DNA from: Niebla homalea
Taxonomy: Eukaryota > Ascomycota > Lecanoromycetes > Lecanorales > Ramalinaceae
Length of the DNA stretch: 64,000 bases
NCBI GenBank assembly: GCA_019925105.1
Contig: JAHGAU010000006.1
Coordinates: forward strand, 310,001 to 374,000
Direction of reading: 5' to 3'
This document shows positions 9,433-23,500 of the stretch, one piece after another. Made by a program: the position numbers and the translations under genes. The notes under the pieces are model-generated. The model was given only the letters and a program-made list of their open reading frames with translations, did not search any database and was not told the DNA's origin. Every line of letters begins with the position of its first letter. Positions within the stretch are counted from its first letter, which is position 1.

Positions 9433-9826
9433 GCACTACCACCTTTACCACCACCTGCACCCTCACCTGCACCCTCATCACCCTTATCACCCTCACCACC
9501 CTCACCACCCTCACCACCCTTATCACCCTCACCAGCAACTTCACCTGCACCACCCTTATCACCCTCACCTCACCACCCTCACCACCCTCACCACCCTCAC
9601 CACCCTCACCACCCTCACCACCCTTATCACACTCACCACCCTCACCACCCTTATAACCCTCACCTCACCACCCTCACCACCCTCACCACCCTCACCACCC
9701 TTATCACACTCACCACCCTCACCACCCTTATCACCCTCACCTCACCACCCTCACCACCCTTATCACCCTCACCAGCAACTTCACCTGCACCACCACCTGC
9801 ACCCTTACCTGCACCCCTTTTCACCC
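9433..9826. repeat. CACCCTCAC minisatellite
   Basis: About 390 bp of tandem CACCCT/CACCAC/TATCACC variants with a block-like higher-order pattern (the block CAGCAACTTCACCTGCACCA occurs at about 9532 and 9772). The 154-codon open frame across it (9380-9844) encodes only His/Pro/Thr/Leu repeats and is not credible as a gene. It is rich in CpA although its surroundings are depleted of CpA. Confidence 0.9.
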
Positions 9827-9997
9827 TTTCAGCCCCTTATCTAATCCGCCACCGGTATCTTGGCATTTCCCGGTCCCGTACCGGTCCCATACCGTTGCCA
9901 CCGGTACGGGATAAGGGTACCCTTTCCCTATCCCGTACCGGTCCCGTACCTATCCCGTACCTATCCCGCGGGATTAATCCCGTACCGGTTGGGGGAG

Positions 9998-11152
9998 TAT
10001 TTATTATATTCTTTTCTTACAGACGTTTAAAGGAGCGGAAGAGTAACGAGCCTAGGGGCAACCCCTATAAGGATACGGTCGTAATATTATGGGTTTTCTT
10101 GGTGGAATTGGAATACAGGAAGTATGTAAATAAATTGCTATTTTTTAAACGGCCGTTAATATTTTTTACCTTAAGGGATAAAAGGTAAAGGTCTGGTAGA
10201 CGCCGGTTTTTTATCTTAACGTTATAAGTATCAGGTTTTTGCGGTTATCAGTAAGGTTAAAAGGCCGTATATTAAGGAACGCCGGAATTAACTTAACTAG
10301 ATCCGTAATATAAATAAATCAATCAATTAAATATTCTTTTCTTCCTCCGTAATATACCGGGATAATATGAAAATATATAATATGTTAAAAGTAATTAAAA
10401 ACGGAATAAATTAACGATAGAAAAATATTAATAATATTACTTTGAATCCCGGATTAATAATTAATTCATTTATTTCTTATTAATACTATATACCGGACGT
10501 TTCTTTTAATAATTTACAATAAATCTATATATAACCCTTAAAGCTTGATAACTTAATTTTATCCTTTATAATGAAAAAAAATTATAAATTAATTTTTATA
10601 ATAATATTTAAACCGTCTTCCGTTATAAAAGTGATAACTTTAATATAATTATTACCGGGAAGATTAATATATTTTCGATATTTATAGGTAATAATCGATT
10701 TATATAAAGGTTACTTTAAGATTTAATAATTATCGTTTATTATTTTAAGAAGGTTATTATTTTCATTATTTATACCGTAAACTTCATTGATCTTAAGATT
10801 TTGAAGAGCTTTAATTTAAACAAAAGTTAATGAATAAGCCGGATTTAATTTATCAAGTTTTTAGTATAAAACAGGAAAAATTCTTAATAAATCTTAATTA
10901 ATGCTTTAATTCTTACGTTAAATAAATATAAACGATTAAATATTAAAAACGCAAATTACCTTATATATTTATATCCTTTTATTTTTTTATACTTAAAAGA
11001 ATAACTTAATATAAAGAAGATCGATAATTTTATTAAAGTTAAATTAATTTTTACGTAAAAAAACCTTATAAGTATACTTATTATAATTATTTTATACGTT
11101 AAAGTTAACGGGTTCTTTAAATATATTTACCGCTTTAATATAGAAATATATA
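9998..11152. other. AT-rich RIP-mutated sequence with one less-mutated patch
   Basis: No intact gene. The first 300 bases (about 10,020-10,300) are less AT-rich and hold a 97-codon open frame (9895-10188) with no recognisable domain. The remainder shows only stop-rich frames. Confidence 0.6.
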
Positions 11153-11688
11153 CATCAGTAAATCTGCGACCTGCTCGGATCGAGTGAATAAAAAAAGATT
11201 TATTCACTTAGACCGCTTGTAAGTTATTTACGAGAATCCCGGAAAACTTACGAGCGCTCCGAACGGTCCTGAGCGGGTAAAAAAAAAGTTAAAAATAAAA
11301 ACGTTTAAAACGGTAAAATAACGGGTTTTATTTTTTATAATTTTTTTTATTAAACTTTCTTAAAAATAAATATAGCCGTAACCCCCCTTATAAGCCGTAA
11401 TATTCAACGTTTTTAAAATAGATTATAGATTTAGTTATTTTCGTTAAAAGTTACCCTTGGAGCTAGTAATTTATCCTTAAGGGGGGGGGTAATTAAAGCC
11501 GGTAATTTAATTAAAAAATCCTTAAGTAAAAAAAAAATTTAAAATTGACAAGTAAGTAAGAAATTTATAAGCAAGCCGGATACTTGCGAGCGCTTAGAGC
11601 CTTAACGAGGGGGGGCATAAGCTTAACCTACTTAATTTACTCGCTTGCACTCGGAGTGCTTATATGCTGGTTCATAAATTTGGAGATG
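11153..11688 (+). mobile_element. MITE A, copy 3
   Basis: 536 bp from CATCAGTAAATCTGCGACC to GGTTCATAAATTTGGAGATG. Preceded by TA; no matching TA follows. Confidence 0.87.
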
Positions 11689-13244
11689 CGGTTTTATTAA
11701 TTTCTATAAATATCCCTTCATTTTTAACCGTTTAAGGTTCTCTTAAATCCGTTCGTTATTTATTATTATAGTTAGGTATATATTTTTCTTAAGTTTTAAT
11801 TAAATTATTATTTAATTTAACGTTAATTTTATCGCTAATATAAAAACCTTTAACTTTAAAATAAGGATCGGGGTCGCTTTATATATATTATTAATTATTT
11901 TTAAATATTAATCTTAAATTATTTATAGTTATTAAGCCCGCGTTTTTTTATATTCCGCAATACCTAACGGTATATATTAAATTATTATTACGTATATTAT
12001 CGCCCGTTTAATTACCGTTTAATAAACCGTTTTAACCTTTTACAAAATAACTCTTTATATTAATACCGTAAAGTAAATAAAACCCCGTTCTTAAGAAATT
12101 ATTTTCTTTCAAATCTTTTTTATATGAATTTTTTAATTAATTTTCTTATTTATTTATAGGTTAAAGACTTTAATATTGACTTTTAATTTTATTACGATAT
12201 TTTTCAAGTTAACTATAATTATTATATTATATAACTTTAAGCTCTATATTATATCAATAAGTTTATATTTATATAATATAAATTAAGTCCTATATATCCG
12301 TATTTATTAAAAATAAATTTCATAAGTTTACTTTAACTTAGAGTAGTTTATTTACGTAAACGTACTATAAATTAATAAATGAAAATTATCGATAAACCCC
12401 TTAATTTAAACTTTTTACCATAACTTTACCAACTCTTTAGTTTAACTCTTTAGTTAACAAATTATTAAAGAAAAGGAAAAAAACAGGGAAAATAAACGAC
12501 CCTTAAAAAATCCCCGTTATTATTAATTTTATCGGGCTTATTTTTTATTTTAAGCTTTTTAACGTTTTTTATTTACTTAAAAAGTTTTCCGTTTAATTTA
12601 TAAAAAAAAGGAATATCCTTTTTTCTATAAATTATATAATAATCTTTAATAATTTACTTTATTGAAAACTCCTATAATATTTAAGGAAAAAAGGTTTATT
12701 CTATATTTCTTTTTATAACTTTATACCGTATATATAGCGTTAATTAACCCTTTTAAGGCCGTTTTTATAAATTATCTTTTTTTAACTTTTGTTTATTAAT
12801 CGGAGAAGAATTTATATTCTCCTATATAGTTATTAAGGATTTTTATAATTACCGTTTTTAAAGTTTTTCTTAACGTATAAAAGAAAACGATTAATCTATA
12901 TACTTTTATTTTTAAATAATTTAACTTAACGGATTTTTAAGGATAATCGTTTTAACCTTTTTAAACTTATAAAAGTAATATTTTACGCTTAAACATACTT
13001 AAAATAAATACGTAAATATCTCTTTAATAAGTTAATAAATATCGTAAGGAACTTATTTAATATCTTATCAAATCCTGAAGCTTTATTTTTCTTTGATTTA
13101 ATAATTATAACCTTTATTATAGCCCTTATTACCTTATTATTTACCTTTAAGGGTTCCGGATATATTATTATTAAAATATTTATTAAGTTAACCTTAAATA
13201 ATAAAAGGAAGAAAACGCCCCGTAATACGATAATTTTATTATTA
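11689..13244. other. AT-rich RIP-mutated sequence, nothing recognisable
   Basis: About 1.6 kb between two MITE A copies in opposite orientation. No open frame, RNA gene or repeat boundary that I can support. Confidence 0.6.
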
Positions 13245-13784
13245 CATCTGTAAATTTGTGAACCAGTATATAAGTACTCCGAGTATAAGCGAGTAGGTTA
13301 AGTAGGTTAAGCTTATATCCCTTTTCGCTTAACTTCCGAGCGCTTATAAGTATCCGGCTTATTTATAAATTTCTTGGATTCTTATAAGTTTTACTTTTTT
13401 TTTTAACTTAACGTTTTTTTAATTAAATTACCCCCTTTAATTATCCCCCCCTTAAGGATAAACTATTAGTTACCAGGGTAACTTTTAATTAAAAAAAACT
13501 GAATCTATAATTAATTTTAAAAAAGGTTGAATATTACGGCTTATAAAGGGGGTAACGGTAATACTTATTATTAAGAAAGCTTAAATTAAAAAATTTATAA
13601 AAAATAAATACTATTATTTTACCGTTTTAAACGTTTTTATTTTAAACTTTTCTTACCCGCTTGGGACTACTCGGAGCGCTCGTAAGTTTTCCGGGATTCT
13701 CGTAAGTAACTCACGAGCGATCTGGGTGAATAAATCACCTTTATTTTATTCACTCGATCCGAGCAGGTCGCAGATTTGCTGATG
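13245..13784 (-). mobile_element. MITE A, copy 4
   Basis: 540 bp from CATCTGTAAATTTGTGAACC to GCAGATTTGCTGATG, inverse to copy 3. It is flanked by TA on both sides (ATTATTA before, TAAACG after), consistent with a TA target duplication. Confidence 0.87.
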
Positions 13785-16345
13785 TAAACGTGATCGTTAT
13801 TATCCCGTTTAATTTCTTAAGGAAGGGAAATTTAAATATAAATTTTTGTTTTTTATTTTACTCTTTAACGTATTTAATTAAATTCTATACCCCCCGCGGT
13901 AAAATTAATAATTTATAAATTTTTTATTAAAAGAATATTTTCTTTAACTTAATAATTACCGCTTTTTTAACCTTCTATATATTATATAATTATTTTCAGA
14001 TTACTTAATTTTTATATTACGTCATTCATTTTATAAGTTTTTTTACTTTATCAATTACCTTAATATATTCCTCCGATTAATACGTTTTTACTTTTAAAGA
14101 TAACTTCGTTATTAAGATTATTTCTTTAGTTACTTTATTTATTATAATTATAACCCTATTTATAAACCGGTTAATACTATTTTTATTATTCAGGTTAAAT
14201 AAGCCGAATAAGTTAAATAAATTAAATAAACCGGGTAAGTTAAATAAATTAAGTAAATTAAATAAAATCCTGAGTAGTAATTATGCCGTTACCGTTTTTG
14301 CTTTTTTATTAACCTTTTTTGTTTTTACCGTTTTCTATATTTTTTTTAATTATTAATTAAGGGGGTTTATCGTATTTTTAATTTAAGGACGTTTATATTA
14401 ATATATAATTGGAGTTATATTTAAGGTTTTCCTTTAAAAGGTAGAACGTAATTATATTTATTATATTCTTAAAGTTAAATATATGGTTAATAATAGTTTT
14501 TAATCCCCGTTTTATTTTATTATTATGCCCTTTAAAATTAATAAGGATAAACGTTTATTTATAATAATAAATAATAAGGTTTTAACCTTTACATAATACG
14601 TTATTCTATCCGGTACATTTTATTCCGGATAATATAAGTTAAAGTCCCTTAATAGTAAATAGTCTTTTTATTCTTTTAAAATTTATTTTACTAATAATAT
14701 CGTAAATGGCCCTTATTTATTTATTCATGGTAAATTATATACATTATAAATTTAAAAATCGCCCGTTAATTAGCCTTCCCGTATAATATATAATATATAT
14801 AAGTTATTTCCATAACACGTTACTTTATAATTATTAATATTTAATTTCTTATTAATATAAAAGTATATTTAAACTGTTTTATTTTTTTTAAAAATGTAAA
14901 TAAAACTTTTTATTAAAGTTTATTAATAAATACGTAAAGCGATTATACGGCGGTTTTTATATAATAATAATATCGATATCTTTTACTTTTTCTTCTATAA
15001 ATAATAACTTTATAGTTTTACTTATTTCTTTATATACGTTATATTATATTACTTTAAACGCTATTATTATTTTATATATCGATTATCGGATTAATTTCTT
15101 TTATTTATATTTTTTAAGGTTGAATTTATTTTTATTTTAATAATTATCTTTTTTATTTCTCTTAATAATATTAAAGTGTTTTATTTTCTTTTCTTTCCCG
15201 TTTTAATTAAATTAATAAATTAATTAATCCTTAATATCAGATGTTTTTTATTTGGATTTAACTTAAAACTTAAGTTTAAACCTAAGATAAAACTTAACTT
15301 AAATATTAACTTTCTCTTTTTCCCTTTATTAATAATAACCGTTTAGGTGTTATCGTTTTTTTTTAAACCTTTTTCCTTAAGATTTATTTATTAAACCTTT
15401 TTAAGTTATTATTCTTAACGTTGTAATGTTAAATTTTATAAACAATTTTAAATTCCCTCCGCTTAAGTTTATTAATTCTAATTAAATACTTAAAATTTTA
15501 CGTTAAGTACTTTTTTCCTTTATATATTAAATATATAAATTTATCCCTTATTTAATCCTTCGTAATTAATATTTAATATTCCCGGGTATTATATCCTTTA
15601 ACGTATATAGCGTATTTAGCTTTATTTATATACTTTAAAGTAATATAACCTTAACTTTAATACTTAAAGTATAAATATATATCTACCGTTTTATTTTACG
15701 GCCTTATCGTTTTTATAGACCCCCTTTTTATAATTTTTTTTAATTAGAATTATATTATATATCGCCGTTATTATAATACTTATTAAGACCGTAGAATATT
15801 ATTTAACCCGTTTAAATACGTCCGGCTTCTTTATAATTAACGGATATTTAAAGTTTATTATTTTTAATCCTGGGTAAAAAATATAATTTTTTTACTTTAA
15901 TTATTTCTTAATAAGCTCCTTACTTTACTTATTAAACCGGGATAAATAAAGTTTATTTATAATCATTATAAATAATTAATAAAGTCTTAACGCCGATTTA
16001 TATTGATTTTAATTTATTTATTTTATCTTTTTTTTTAAACCCTCCTTTACCTTTAACGATATCATACTTAATAAAATATTATTATTATACAGTTTTCTTA
16101 TTATAATTATCTATTCCGTTAAAAGTTTTCTAAATACTTTAAATACTTTAATTAACTATAATAAATTCATTTTTATTATAATTTCCTTTTCCTTTTTCCC
16201 CTTTAACTTTACTGTTACCGTTTAAGCCTTCCTTATTATTTCCGCTTTCTTAACCGTATTTTCACCCTTATATTCTTTATACGTCCCGTTTAAACCCATT
16301 ATCCTTTCCGTTTAACTTATAACCTTCGGTATTATGCCCGTGGAT
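13785..16345. other. AT-rich RIP-mutated sequence with a possible minus-strand frame ghost
   Basis: No intact gene. At about 15,700-16,000 the minus strand has a frame interrupted mainly by TAA at positions where CAA would fit; it contains ...YIFYPGLKIINFKYPLIIKK. This suggests a decayed transposon protein, but no family can be named. Confidence 0.35.
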
Positions 16346-16566
16346 ATCTTTAATTTTTTTAATTTTTTTTATTTTTTTATTTTTTTATTTTTTTATTTTT
16401 TTATTTTTTTATTTTTTTATTTTTTTATTTTTTTTTTATTTTTTTATTTTTTTATTTTTTTTTTTTTTTATTTTTTTATTTTTTTATTTTTTTTTTTATT
16501 TTTTTATTTTTTATTTTTTTTTTTATTTTTTTAATTTTTTAATTTTTTTAATTTTTTTTATTTTTC
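16346..16566. repeat. (ATTTTTTT)n low-complexity tract
   Basis: About 220 bp of near-perfect ATTTTTTT units with occasional longer T runs. The Phe-rich open frame across it is an artefact. Confidence 0.95.
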
Positions 16567-16767
16567 ATATTTTTTAAATCCACTTTAATTTTTTCCCCCA
16601 TTTTATTTATTTTTTAATAAAACGCTTCAACGCTTTAAGGGCTTATTCAAATCATTAATCATATCCTTAATACAATTATTATTCAATCGGTTTTTAAAAG
16701 CCCCTTTAAAGTTTCCGCCGTTACTTCTTTTTCCCTTATTATATTTATTATTTTATTATATATTTTA

Positions 16768-16870
16768 TGTTGACGACGTCCATCTCCTGGCTTACAGCAC
16801 ATCCACACGTATGAACTGTCTAAAGCTAAAGCAGGCCCACGAAGTCTATTTCCGGTAAACGAAGATCTAC
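16768..16870. other. Less-mutated island, possible LTR end
   Basis: About 100 bp of ordinary composition, starting TGTTGACGACGTCC and holding CATCTCCTGGCTTACAGCAC, surrounded by RIP-mutated DNA. The TGTTG start resembles other LTR starts in this window, but no partner or end was found. Confidence 0.35.
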
Positions 16871-16995
16871 GGAACTTAATTTACGCTATATAAATACGAG
16901 CTTATTTATATAATTAGGAGCCCGAAGCTATATAATATAATAATTATAATAAACTTAAATAAGATCGCGGTAAAACCGGATATTAATATTAAGGT

Positions 16996-17245
16996 AGAAA
17001 AGATGGGAAGGAAGGAAAGAGCAAAAGTGATGGAATAGCAGGTACCAATAAAGTGCAATTAAAGATGGGCCGCAGCCCTTATATAAATTAGTAAGGTTTA
17101 GGTTACTTATTATAATAATCCGTTATACTTTTCCTTTTTAAAGTATATATAAATTGATTTTATTTTTAATTAATTCTTTTAATGTTTTTCTTCCTTTATA
17201 TACTTATTTATAAGTTTAATATCTTTTATATTTTCTACCTTTTTA
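16996..17245 (-). repeat. E1 terminal repeat (left)
   Basis: 250 bp, AGAAAAGATGGGAAGGAAGG ... CTACCTTTTTA. Preceded by the target duplicate AAGGT (16991-16995). Confidence 0.88.
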
Positions 17246-17599
17246 ATTCCCTTTATAATAAGGTATTGCTTTTAATATTATTATATTCCGGACTATATTA
17301 TATATATTTATATATATCTTAATCGTATATATACCGTTTATAATATCCTTTTAATAATCTGAATTATCGTAAATATAAAAGTTAAAAAAATATTAATACA
17401 ATAATAACTTATTATTACTTCCTCTATAATAAATAATTGCCTTTTTAATATTACGTATTATTAATAAGTGGTTCTTATCCTTTAACGTTATTTATATATA
17501 TATTTACTTACCCCTTTTATAGCTTTATTCTTAAATCTTACTTAATAATAATAAATAAGTATATTAAGACTTAATTTTCTTAAGGATAACCCCCCGGTT

Positions 17600-17900
17600 T
17601 TATTATTCTAACTTATTAATAACGGTAATTTTAGTACTTTACGTTTATTTATCTTAAGGCTTAAGCTGCTTATATTTATATTTTCTTTAAATAAATACGC
17701 TTAATCCATATAAGGGTATAACGTACCTTATTCCGTTTATTAAAAGATTATAAATACCGCCTTTTATAAGGATAAGATCTTATAATTAATTACTTTTTAC
17801 TTTATTCCTTAATTTATATACTTTTAATATCTTTTTTTATTTTCTTAATTTCGTTATTATTAAGTATATCTTAAGAAAATCGGTAATATATTAATTATAT
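17600..17900 (-). pseudogene. E-element frame ghost, minus strand near the left end
   Basis: The frame ...KGGIYNLLINGIRYVIPLYG is readable in E1. In E3 (about 61,280-61,370) the same frame reads GGIYNFLINGIKYVIPLN. Conservation of the protein between two independently mutated copies supports real coding sequence. Family unknown. Confidence 0.4.
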
Positions 17901-18989
17901 ACCCTTTTTAAAGGCTATTAATAAAGCTTTACTTTAAATTTTTTATTCTATAGATTTTATAATCTCTTAATTAACGTAATTAATAAGGTATTACGAGTTA
18001 TTATATAATTCGTACTTATTAATTAATATTATTTATATATTTATTTATTATATCGATTCCCGGAAGGCTATAAGGGGGTATAATGGTTCATTTTAATCTT
18101 TAAAAGGGGTTATCGATTAAGGACTTATAGTCTTATATAAAGGTAAAAAAAAAGAAAAAAATAATAGAATAATTATCTATTGGCTTTTAAGTAACTCCCT
18201 TATTTTTATATAAACTTTTTTAATACTTAATACTATACTTAATAATATTTCTTAAAGGTATACCCTTTATTATAACCCTTAATATTTACTTTTATTTATT
18301 TATATGCTTTTCTTTTAATTAATTAATATATTAAGTATTTTCGGGGTTATCCTTATATATAAATAAATATATTTCCGTATTCCTTTAACGGGTTATATAC
18401 GATTATCCCGATTAAAGCGTATTTAAAAGATATATTAAAAGGGGTTCCTTTTAAACGTAATAATATTATTTATTATAATTATTAAACTCTTATTTTAGCC
18501 GGTTCTATTAACGAATAAGACGTTAAAAATAACGTTTAATTGTTTATTTACTTTATAATCGTATTACGTAATTATTTACTTTATCCTTCTTACTTATTTA
18601 CCTTTTTTATTTTTTTTATTTCTTTAAATTTCCTTATTTCTTTAATTTTTAATTCCTTTTATATTTTAATTAACTTATCTTAAACTTAATTTAATCTCGT
18701 ATTTAATTATTAATTATTCTTTTAAAAGTATATATAAATTTTTAATTTTAATATTAATTATTTATTTTGTATTTATATTAACTTTTTTATAGTTTTTTCG
18801 GAAGTTTTAATTAAAATTATATTAATTAAAATTATTTTTATTATATTCTTATATTTTAAAAGGCGTATTTTAATTATTAACTTTATTAAGTTAAATAAAT
18901 ATATCCTTACTATTATTAAGGTTTATTTAAATATTAATTGAATAGTTTATTTAAAGCTATATCCGTCGGTCCTTTATAACCCTAATTTA

Positions 18990-20540
18990 TTTTAACTTTT
19001 TTATTTTTAGGAGCTTCTTATAGTATATATTTAGGTTTACATTTCTTATATATATATTAAGGCCCGGACGTATATTAAATATTAATAAATTAACGGTGGC
19101 CGTCGCTTTACCTTTATTAATTATTGCCGTATCGAGGATTTATTAAATAACGTTTATTTAAATTATATTTTTAAGTACCGGCCGGGCGATTATAATTTTT
19201 ATTTAAATATATATAAATTAATTTATTTTTTAATTAATTATTATTAATTCCTTTTTATAAATTTTTAATATCGGGATATAATTTAAGTAAACGCTTTTTC
19301 TTTAATACGTTATATACCTTTTAATCCCGATACCAATTATAAATTTAATATAAAAAATCGTACGCGCTTTATAATTAATTATAATCTATAATTAATTTAA
19401 TAATTATAATTTTAATAAATACCTTTTCCTTTATCCTTTATATTTAATATTTAATTATTATTATCGCAGCTTTCTTGCTTTTAATCCTTAATTATTTTAT
19501 TTTATTATTTAATTATTTTAATTATCTTAATTATTCCGTTTATCTCTTTTATTTTCCGCTTAATTAATTTAGCCGTTTATATCGTTTATTCCTCGCTTAT
19601 TAACTCGGGTAATTTTTTCGGTTTAAGTAATCCCTTTATTAATATATTGGTCCGGCCCTGCCGGAATTACGGGATTATTTTAATTATATAAGCCCGCTTA
19701 ACGTAATAAAGTTTATATAAAATATAACCTGTCCCCTTTAAGGATTAATTCTTTAACCGAGTCTTATAAACGGTCATTTAAGAAAAAATAATACCGTTTA
19801 TTTAATTTAAACTTAATTAAGGATATTTTTAATTTAAGTTTTATTGGCCTTAATTTTAATAAGTTATTTCTTCTTTTTATATATAAAATAATTATTAATT
19901 AATTCTTTATTTAAATAATAAGTTTACCCGGGTTCCTTTATTAATTCCCCCTTTTTTTAAGTCCGTTACTTATACTATACGTACGTAATAGCCTTTATTT
20001 ATAATTCTATAAGTATCTTTTCTTTAATAAGCTCCTTTTTCTGTTTCATTTTTATATATATAATAGTTTTTAAAGTCCTTAATTTAAATATAATTCCTTA
20101 ATCGTTCTTATTTAAAGTTATTTCTACGGGTAATACGGTTATATTTTAAAGAGAAGTTTACGTCCTTTTTTAACTTTATATTACCGATTTTAATAAACTT
20201 TATATTCCGGATTATTCCCAAATTTATTATACTTAGCTTATATTATTTAACTTTAACTCCGGACCGTAATTATTATGAGTATTATTATAGTCTTAATTTT
20301 AATATATATTTTATTAAAAGGATATATATATAGTTATCTTTAGATTAAAGCTTTAATCGGTTTTCGGGTTATTCTATTAACTTTTTCAGTTACGTTACCG
20401 GGCTTACCCGTCGGGTCGCTTCCTTAATAACGGGCTATTTTCATTTTAAGTTATATCCTTATATATATACCGGTCTTTTTATTCTGCCTTTATCCCCGTT
20501 ATTAAAATAGGATAATTAATACGGTTTTATACCTTATAAT
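18990..20540 (+). pseudogene. E-element frame ghost(s), plus strand
   Basis: Three blocks, each in its own frame, whose only interruptions are TAA/TAG at plausible former Gln codons: about 19,000-19,340 (contains FTFINY and DYNFYLNIYKLI), 19,640-19,900 (contains IYWSGPAGITGLF) and 20,380-20,530 (contains YRAYPSGRFLNNGLFSF). The first block reads the same way in E3 (about 62,760-63,090; FTFINYRYIESLL). No family recognised. Frame changes may be introns, indels or separate genes. Confidence 0.4.
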
Positions 20541-23500
20541 TACTATAATAAAAAATAATTTTAAATATATTTTTTTATTTTAAGGGTACGGTCGGGACTT
20601 TAATTACCCGTTATTTAAAATAGTTTTTATATTTATATTAACGGTATATTTTACCTATATTCTTAACGTAATATTTATAATAAATTTAATATTTAAACTT
20701 ATAATCTATAAGAAAAGCGTCCTTTTAAATAAATTTTTTAATATATAACCTTAATATTTAATTATACTTTTACTTATATATTATTATTAATATATTTTCT
20801 TTTTCTTTTTAAGGAAATATTTTTAATTATAAATAATTATAACTTTTTATAATTTCATTATTTCATAATTTATAATATAATAAATAAAAGACTATAAATA
20901 AAAAATTAAAGGCTTAATATCCTTTTATTTATACTTATTTTCTCTGAATTTTTATTATACTTCTGCTTTCCTTCCTTTTTAATTTTTCGTTTTTAATAGT
21001 ATTTACTGGAGTAACTATTTATTCCTTTTCTTCCCCCCTTTTTTTTTTTTTTTTTTTAGATTTTTAAATCCGTATTTTCCTAGGATTTTTAATATACTGA
21101 AATATAAAAGTAAATAAAATAAAAATATAATAGGGGACGGCGTCGTATTATTTATATATACTTTTTTCCCTTAAATTATATTATTTATAATTATAACGGT
21201 TTTTAAAGGATTAAGGTATTTCCTATTTATACCCGCCGGATTTTAATTTTCTTTATTACCTTTAATTTTAACTTATTAGAGGGTTTAAAATACTTAATAT
21301 ACGGTATAAATACTTTAAGATAATCCACATAAAATAAGTTAAATATAAAAGTTTTATTTATTCTTTTTAATATATATAAAGCTTTATACTCTTTTATAAA
21401 GCCCTTAATAATAAATAATCTGATTTAACGGGGCTTAAGTTTTTTAAGATTAAAAGTAAAATCTTATTATATAATTAATTGCTTTTCTTTTAATGGGTTT
21501 TAACCTTATATTCCTTTATTATAACGTCTCTTTTATCGGTTTTTTATTATATTTAATTTCTTTTATTACTTTTCTTTAATATTTACCCGGTTTATTATAA
21601 ATCTTTAAATAACTTTATATATTATTTCTTTTAAAAATAATATTATTTTTTTTATAATATATATTTTAACTTTTAACTTAATTACGTTCCGTTTATATAT
21701 TATATTTAACTCAACCTTAAAGAAAATATTAATAAAAATATACCTTAAATATTTAATATATCTTAAGTTAATATTTAATATTATTAATTTTCCCGTTTAT
21801 ATTTAATTATACTTTTATTAAGTTTATATTTTTTTATTACGTTTTATTAAATTTAATTATTAAACTTTATTATACTTATTATTTTATACGCTATACTTAA
21901 TATAAAAATAAATTAAATATTATATAATTAAAAAAAAAGCTTCTTATCTTTTTATTTATAAATACCTTCTTAATATCTATATATATTATAATAAGTTTTA
22001 AATAATAATTTATATACTCTTTTAACGTAACGATTATATCCTTTATTTTAATTAATATAATATAAAATAATTATATAAATCGTAAGAAATAATTTATTAT
22101 ATTAAAAACGTATTAAAGACCGCTTTATATTTATTTAAAAGGATTAATAAAGTCCGTTTTAAATAAATTAAAAAGGGGTTTTACCTTAATTAAGCTTAAT
22201 AGAATTATACGGTTTCCGTATATTTACTTTATATAAGTTAAGTACCTTTATACGTATTTTATAATATCTTTTATTATATCTAATTATTAATAACGATATT
22301 ATAATTTTTTTAATATAATTTTTAATAAAAAGTATTTTATATTATCGTAAACTTCTTTAAGTATTTATGTTATTTTTATTTTTATTAAATATATTATTTA
22401 ACGCTTCCCGTATTAATAAAGTAACTTATTAATAATTAAATTAAATCTATAATTCATAAGTTACTTATTAAATTTAACTTATTAAATTATATTTTCTTCC
22501 TTTAACTTTATCTTTATTTTAAGGTATTTAATAATATTAATATATTAATCGTTATCCTTATAATAAAGTAATTCCTTAAGTTTTAATAACTTTATAAACT
22601 TATAATTAATTTATATATATTTTATTTCGTAATTATTATTTAATCTTGTATTATATATCCGTATTAATTTATTATTAATTATCTTTTATAGTTATAATTC
22701 TTTTGTATTTATTTTCTTTTTTTTATTTACGTTTTTCCTTATTAACTTTTTTTTTACGTTTTAAATTAATTAATTTTTTAATTATTATATTGTAATTCGT
22801 ATATTATTATAAATGTTAATTTTATTCTTCCTTACTTCTTTAAAAAGTTCCTTTAATATAACGTAATATCCTTTTTTTTTCTTTTAAAACTATACCGTAT
22901 TATTCTTATTCTTTTATATTTTAAAGACTATTTTCTTTATTGTTTTATTAAATACGTAATCTAGGTTATTAAATAATATCCTTAATAAATTATCCGTAGT
23001 TTTATTAATTTTTCCTTTAATATATTTAATTTTAATATATAGCCTTTTTAACTTATTTATTTACTTTATAAAGATATCTTTATAATAATTTATATTTATA
23101 AACCTTATAAATAACTTATAATTTATATATATAATTAAAACTTTTTTTATATTTAATATATAAGAGAACTTTTTTTTAAATATAATAATAATTATTAATT
23201 TTCACTTATAAATATCGTAATTACGTTCCGTTTTATTTATCGTATATAAGTTATAAATAAGTAAAACGGTATAATTATCTTAAGTTTAAATAATATAATA
23301 TCCGGCTCCGTATTTTAAGGCATTAATATATATATAAACCGGTATCTTTAAATCTTATTTAAATAAAGTTTTAACCCCCGTTATTATATTTTATATAAAT
23401 TAAAACGATATATTTTTTAACTTTTTTTATTTTTACTTTATATTTTTAATTAAACATATAAGTAAACGAGCTATTTTTATAAAACCCTTAATTTATTTTT

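Larger units (their letters stand above)
9087..9997. mobile_element. hAT-like non-autonomous element with subterminal palindromes
   Basis: Terminal inverted repeat CTCCCCCAACCGG (9087-9099) against CCGGTTGGGGGAG (9985-9997). Both subterminal regions are packed with short GGTACGGGAT/ATCCCGTACC motifs, as hAT transposons use for transposase binding. The flanks TATTATTA and TATTTATT are similar but not an exact 8-bp duplication. The interior holds no transposase, only a foldback and a minisatellite. Confidence 0.65.

Noticed and set aside
9433..9826. CRISPR array
   Set aside because: Contiguous tandem units without unique spacers, in a eukaryotic genome.
9380..9844. 154-codon His/Pro/Thr/Leu frame
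   Set aside because: Translation of a minisatellite; no start context or conserved sequence.
16334..16534. Phe-rich 66-codon frame
   Set aside because: Translation of an (ATTTTTTT)n tract.
22900..23450. Tyrosine recombinase (DUF3435, Starship captain) in the E1 minus strand
   Set aside because: A short resemblance (LYRFTYLQLIYDK) only; no catalytic Arg/Tyr set could be placed, and E has direct terminal repeats, unlike Starships.
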